In this document: positions 62,818-64,000 of the stretch, in pieces
Numbering within the stretch: position 1 is the first letter of the stretch
How the letters are laid out: each line of letters starts with the position of its first letter
Source of the DNA: Dactylonectria macrodidyma
Lineage: Eukaryota > Ascomycota > Sordariomycetes > Hypocreales > Nectriaceae
DNA length: 64,000 nucleotides
Direction of reading: 5' to 3'
Assembly (NCBI GenBank): GCA_020744425.1
Contig: JAGMUV010000014.1
Location: 434,001-498,000, forward strand
Position numbers and translations under genes: made by a program
The notes under the pieces: model-generated
Told to the model about the DNA's origin: nothing
Database searches by the model: none
What the model saw: the letters and a program-made list of their open reading frames with translations, nothing else

Positions 62818-64000
62818 ATGGCGACCATCGTACCCCCTCCGTCCAAACGGCAAAGGCGCGAGGATCTCGAGCGCTCGCAGGTCCAGCAAGATGTCACTGC
62901 CATTGCGCTGGGGCCTGCCGGCTCGTTCAAAGCTCGCTTCCTGGATAGCGATGGCAAGCAGATGGCCAATGTGATTGAAGTGCCTCTTGCCGATGCTTCG
63001 GAGAAGAACCTGTCCCTTCTATTGAACACGCTCTTGGCCCGAGTAAATTCTCCATTCCCACATTTGCGCATAAGACTCCCTGCTTACAACCTGTCTCTAG
63101 GAGAGAGAAGAGTTTCTCCCCTACCGGTTCCGAATCCACATCCCCGGCTCTGATATCATCGTCGATCAATATCCCACCGATTTGCTCCAACTCTTCCGCA
63201 GCCATGGAATTGAAAACCCTTTTGAGACAACGGTCACTCTTAGCGCCGAGCCACAGGCTGTATTCAAGGTCCATGCCGTCACTCGCATGTCGCACAGAAT
63301 GCCAGGACATGGCGAGGCTATCCTAGCAGCACAGTTCAGTCCCCGATCCAGCAACCTCCTCGCGACTGGATCCGGTGACAAGACCGCGCGAGTATGGGAC
63401 ACCGACACTGGCACCCCAAAGTACACCCTCAGCGGTCATGGTGGATGGGTTTTGTGCGTTGCCTGGTCCCCCGACGGCGCAAGATTAGCCACTGGAAGCA
63501 TGGATAAGTCGGTACGCCTCTGGGACCCAGAGACTGGAAAGGCTGTTGGAAATCCCCTGACTGGACACTCAAAATGGGTGACTAATATTGCGTGGGAGCC
63601 CTATCATCTGTGGAGAGATGGAACTCCCCGAATTGCGAGCGCGAGCAAGGATGCCACAATTCGGATCTGGGTGGTCAATGTTGGCCGAACAGAGCATGTT
63701 CTCTCCGGCCACAAGAGCAGCGTCAGCTGTGTCCGCTGGGGTGGAGAAGGCCTAGTCTACAGTGCAAGCCATGACAAGACTGTCCGAGTATGGAATGCCG
63801 AGAAGGGAACTCTTGTGCACACCCTATCTTCACATGCTCACTGGGTGAACCATCTTGCTCTCTCGACCGATTTTGCCCTACGAACCGCTTTCTATGATCA
63901 CACGCCTATCCCCGACACTGAGGAGGGGAAGCGGGCCAAGGCCAAGGAGCGGTTTGAGAAGGCTGCGAGGTTCCAGGGCAAGGTTGCAGAGCGGGTGGTC
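62818..64000 (+). CDS. RSA4: Ribosome assembly factor Rsa4 / NLE1 (Notchless), 5' part
   Basis: Exon 1 is 62818-63042. A 58-bp intron (GTAAAT...CTCTAG) is phase 0, and exon 2 runs from 63101 off the right edge. 375 codons are visible, of about 500 expected. The N-terminal NLE domain (about 20-120) includes KARFLDSDGKQM, a FLPYRFRIHIPGSD segment and QYPTDLLQLF. WD40 repeats follow, including GHGEAILAAQFSP, TGSGDKTARVWD and TGSMDKSVRLWDPETGK. The NLE domain contacts the MIDAS domain of the AAA ATPase Rea1/midasin to release factors from pre-60S ribosomes in the nucleus. Confidence 0.94.

Noticed and set aside
1..64000. CRISPR arrays, rRNA genes and bacterial operons
   Set aside because: None seen. 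Gene structure, introns and families are fungal nuclear throughout.

Overview
The window is nuclear DNA of a filamentous ascomycete, most likely a hypocrealean Sordariomycete. Genes carry short introns (about 45-165 bp) with GT...AG ends and CTAAC-like branch sites. tRNA genes carry anticodon-loop introns. Families restricted to fungi are present (HET-domain, Zn2Cys6 regulators, a Helitron of the fungal type). The strongest taxonomic hint is a Kex2-processed mating pheromone precursor with seven copies of the decapeptide WCMRPGQSCW, which belongs to the WCxxxGxxCW class typical of Hypocreales. The species cannot be named from sequence alone.

Layout. 1-9.6 kb is accessory: a decayed HET-domain gene at the left edge, a Helitron with a 1,673-codon Rep/helicase frame, then two intron-containing tRNA genes (Pro-UGG, Thr-UGU) in gene-poor DNA. 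9.6-24 kb is mostly conventional: a 14-TM MFS efflux pump, a six-exon conserved fungal protein of unknown function, the NDUFB8/ASHI subunit of complex I, the SWR1 chromatin remodeller, and the alpha-type pheromone precursor. 24-40.6 kb is gene-poor, with a broken PD-(D/E)XK-like gene, a membrane-anchored beta-propeller phytase carrying EGF-like repeats, a tRNA-like locus, a small CCHC zinc-knuckle gene built by exon+intron duplication, a fungal 7-TM protein, and a decayed cysteine-rich finger gene.

40.6-58.0 kb is a complete quinate utilisation (qut/qa) cluster. It holds the AROM-derived repressor (qutR), Zn2Cys6 activator (qutA), quinate permease (qutD), quinate/shikimate dehydrogenase (qutB), 3-dehydroshikimate dehydratase (qutC), type II dehydroquinase (qutE) and the IMPase-like qutG. 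Together they would import quinate and convert it through dehydroquinate and dehydroshikimate to protocatechuate. The cluster contains two kinds of short mobile repeat and a sequence shared between the qutD leader and the qutD intron.

58.1-64 kb returns to housekeeping genes: meiotic MutS homologue MSH4, a FAR1-type DNA-binding protein with a long Gln-Ala tract, and the start of the ribosome assembly factor Rsa4/NLE1, which runs off the right edge.

Exon borders were read by eye from splice consensus and reading-frame continuity. No database search was possible.
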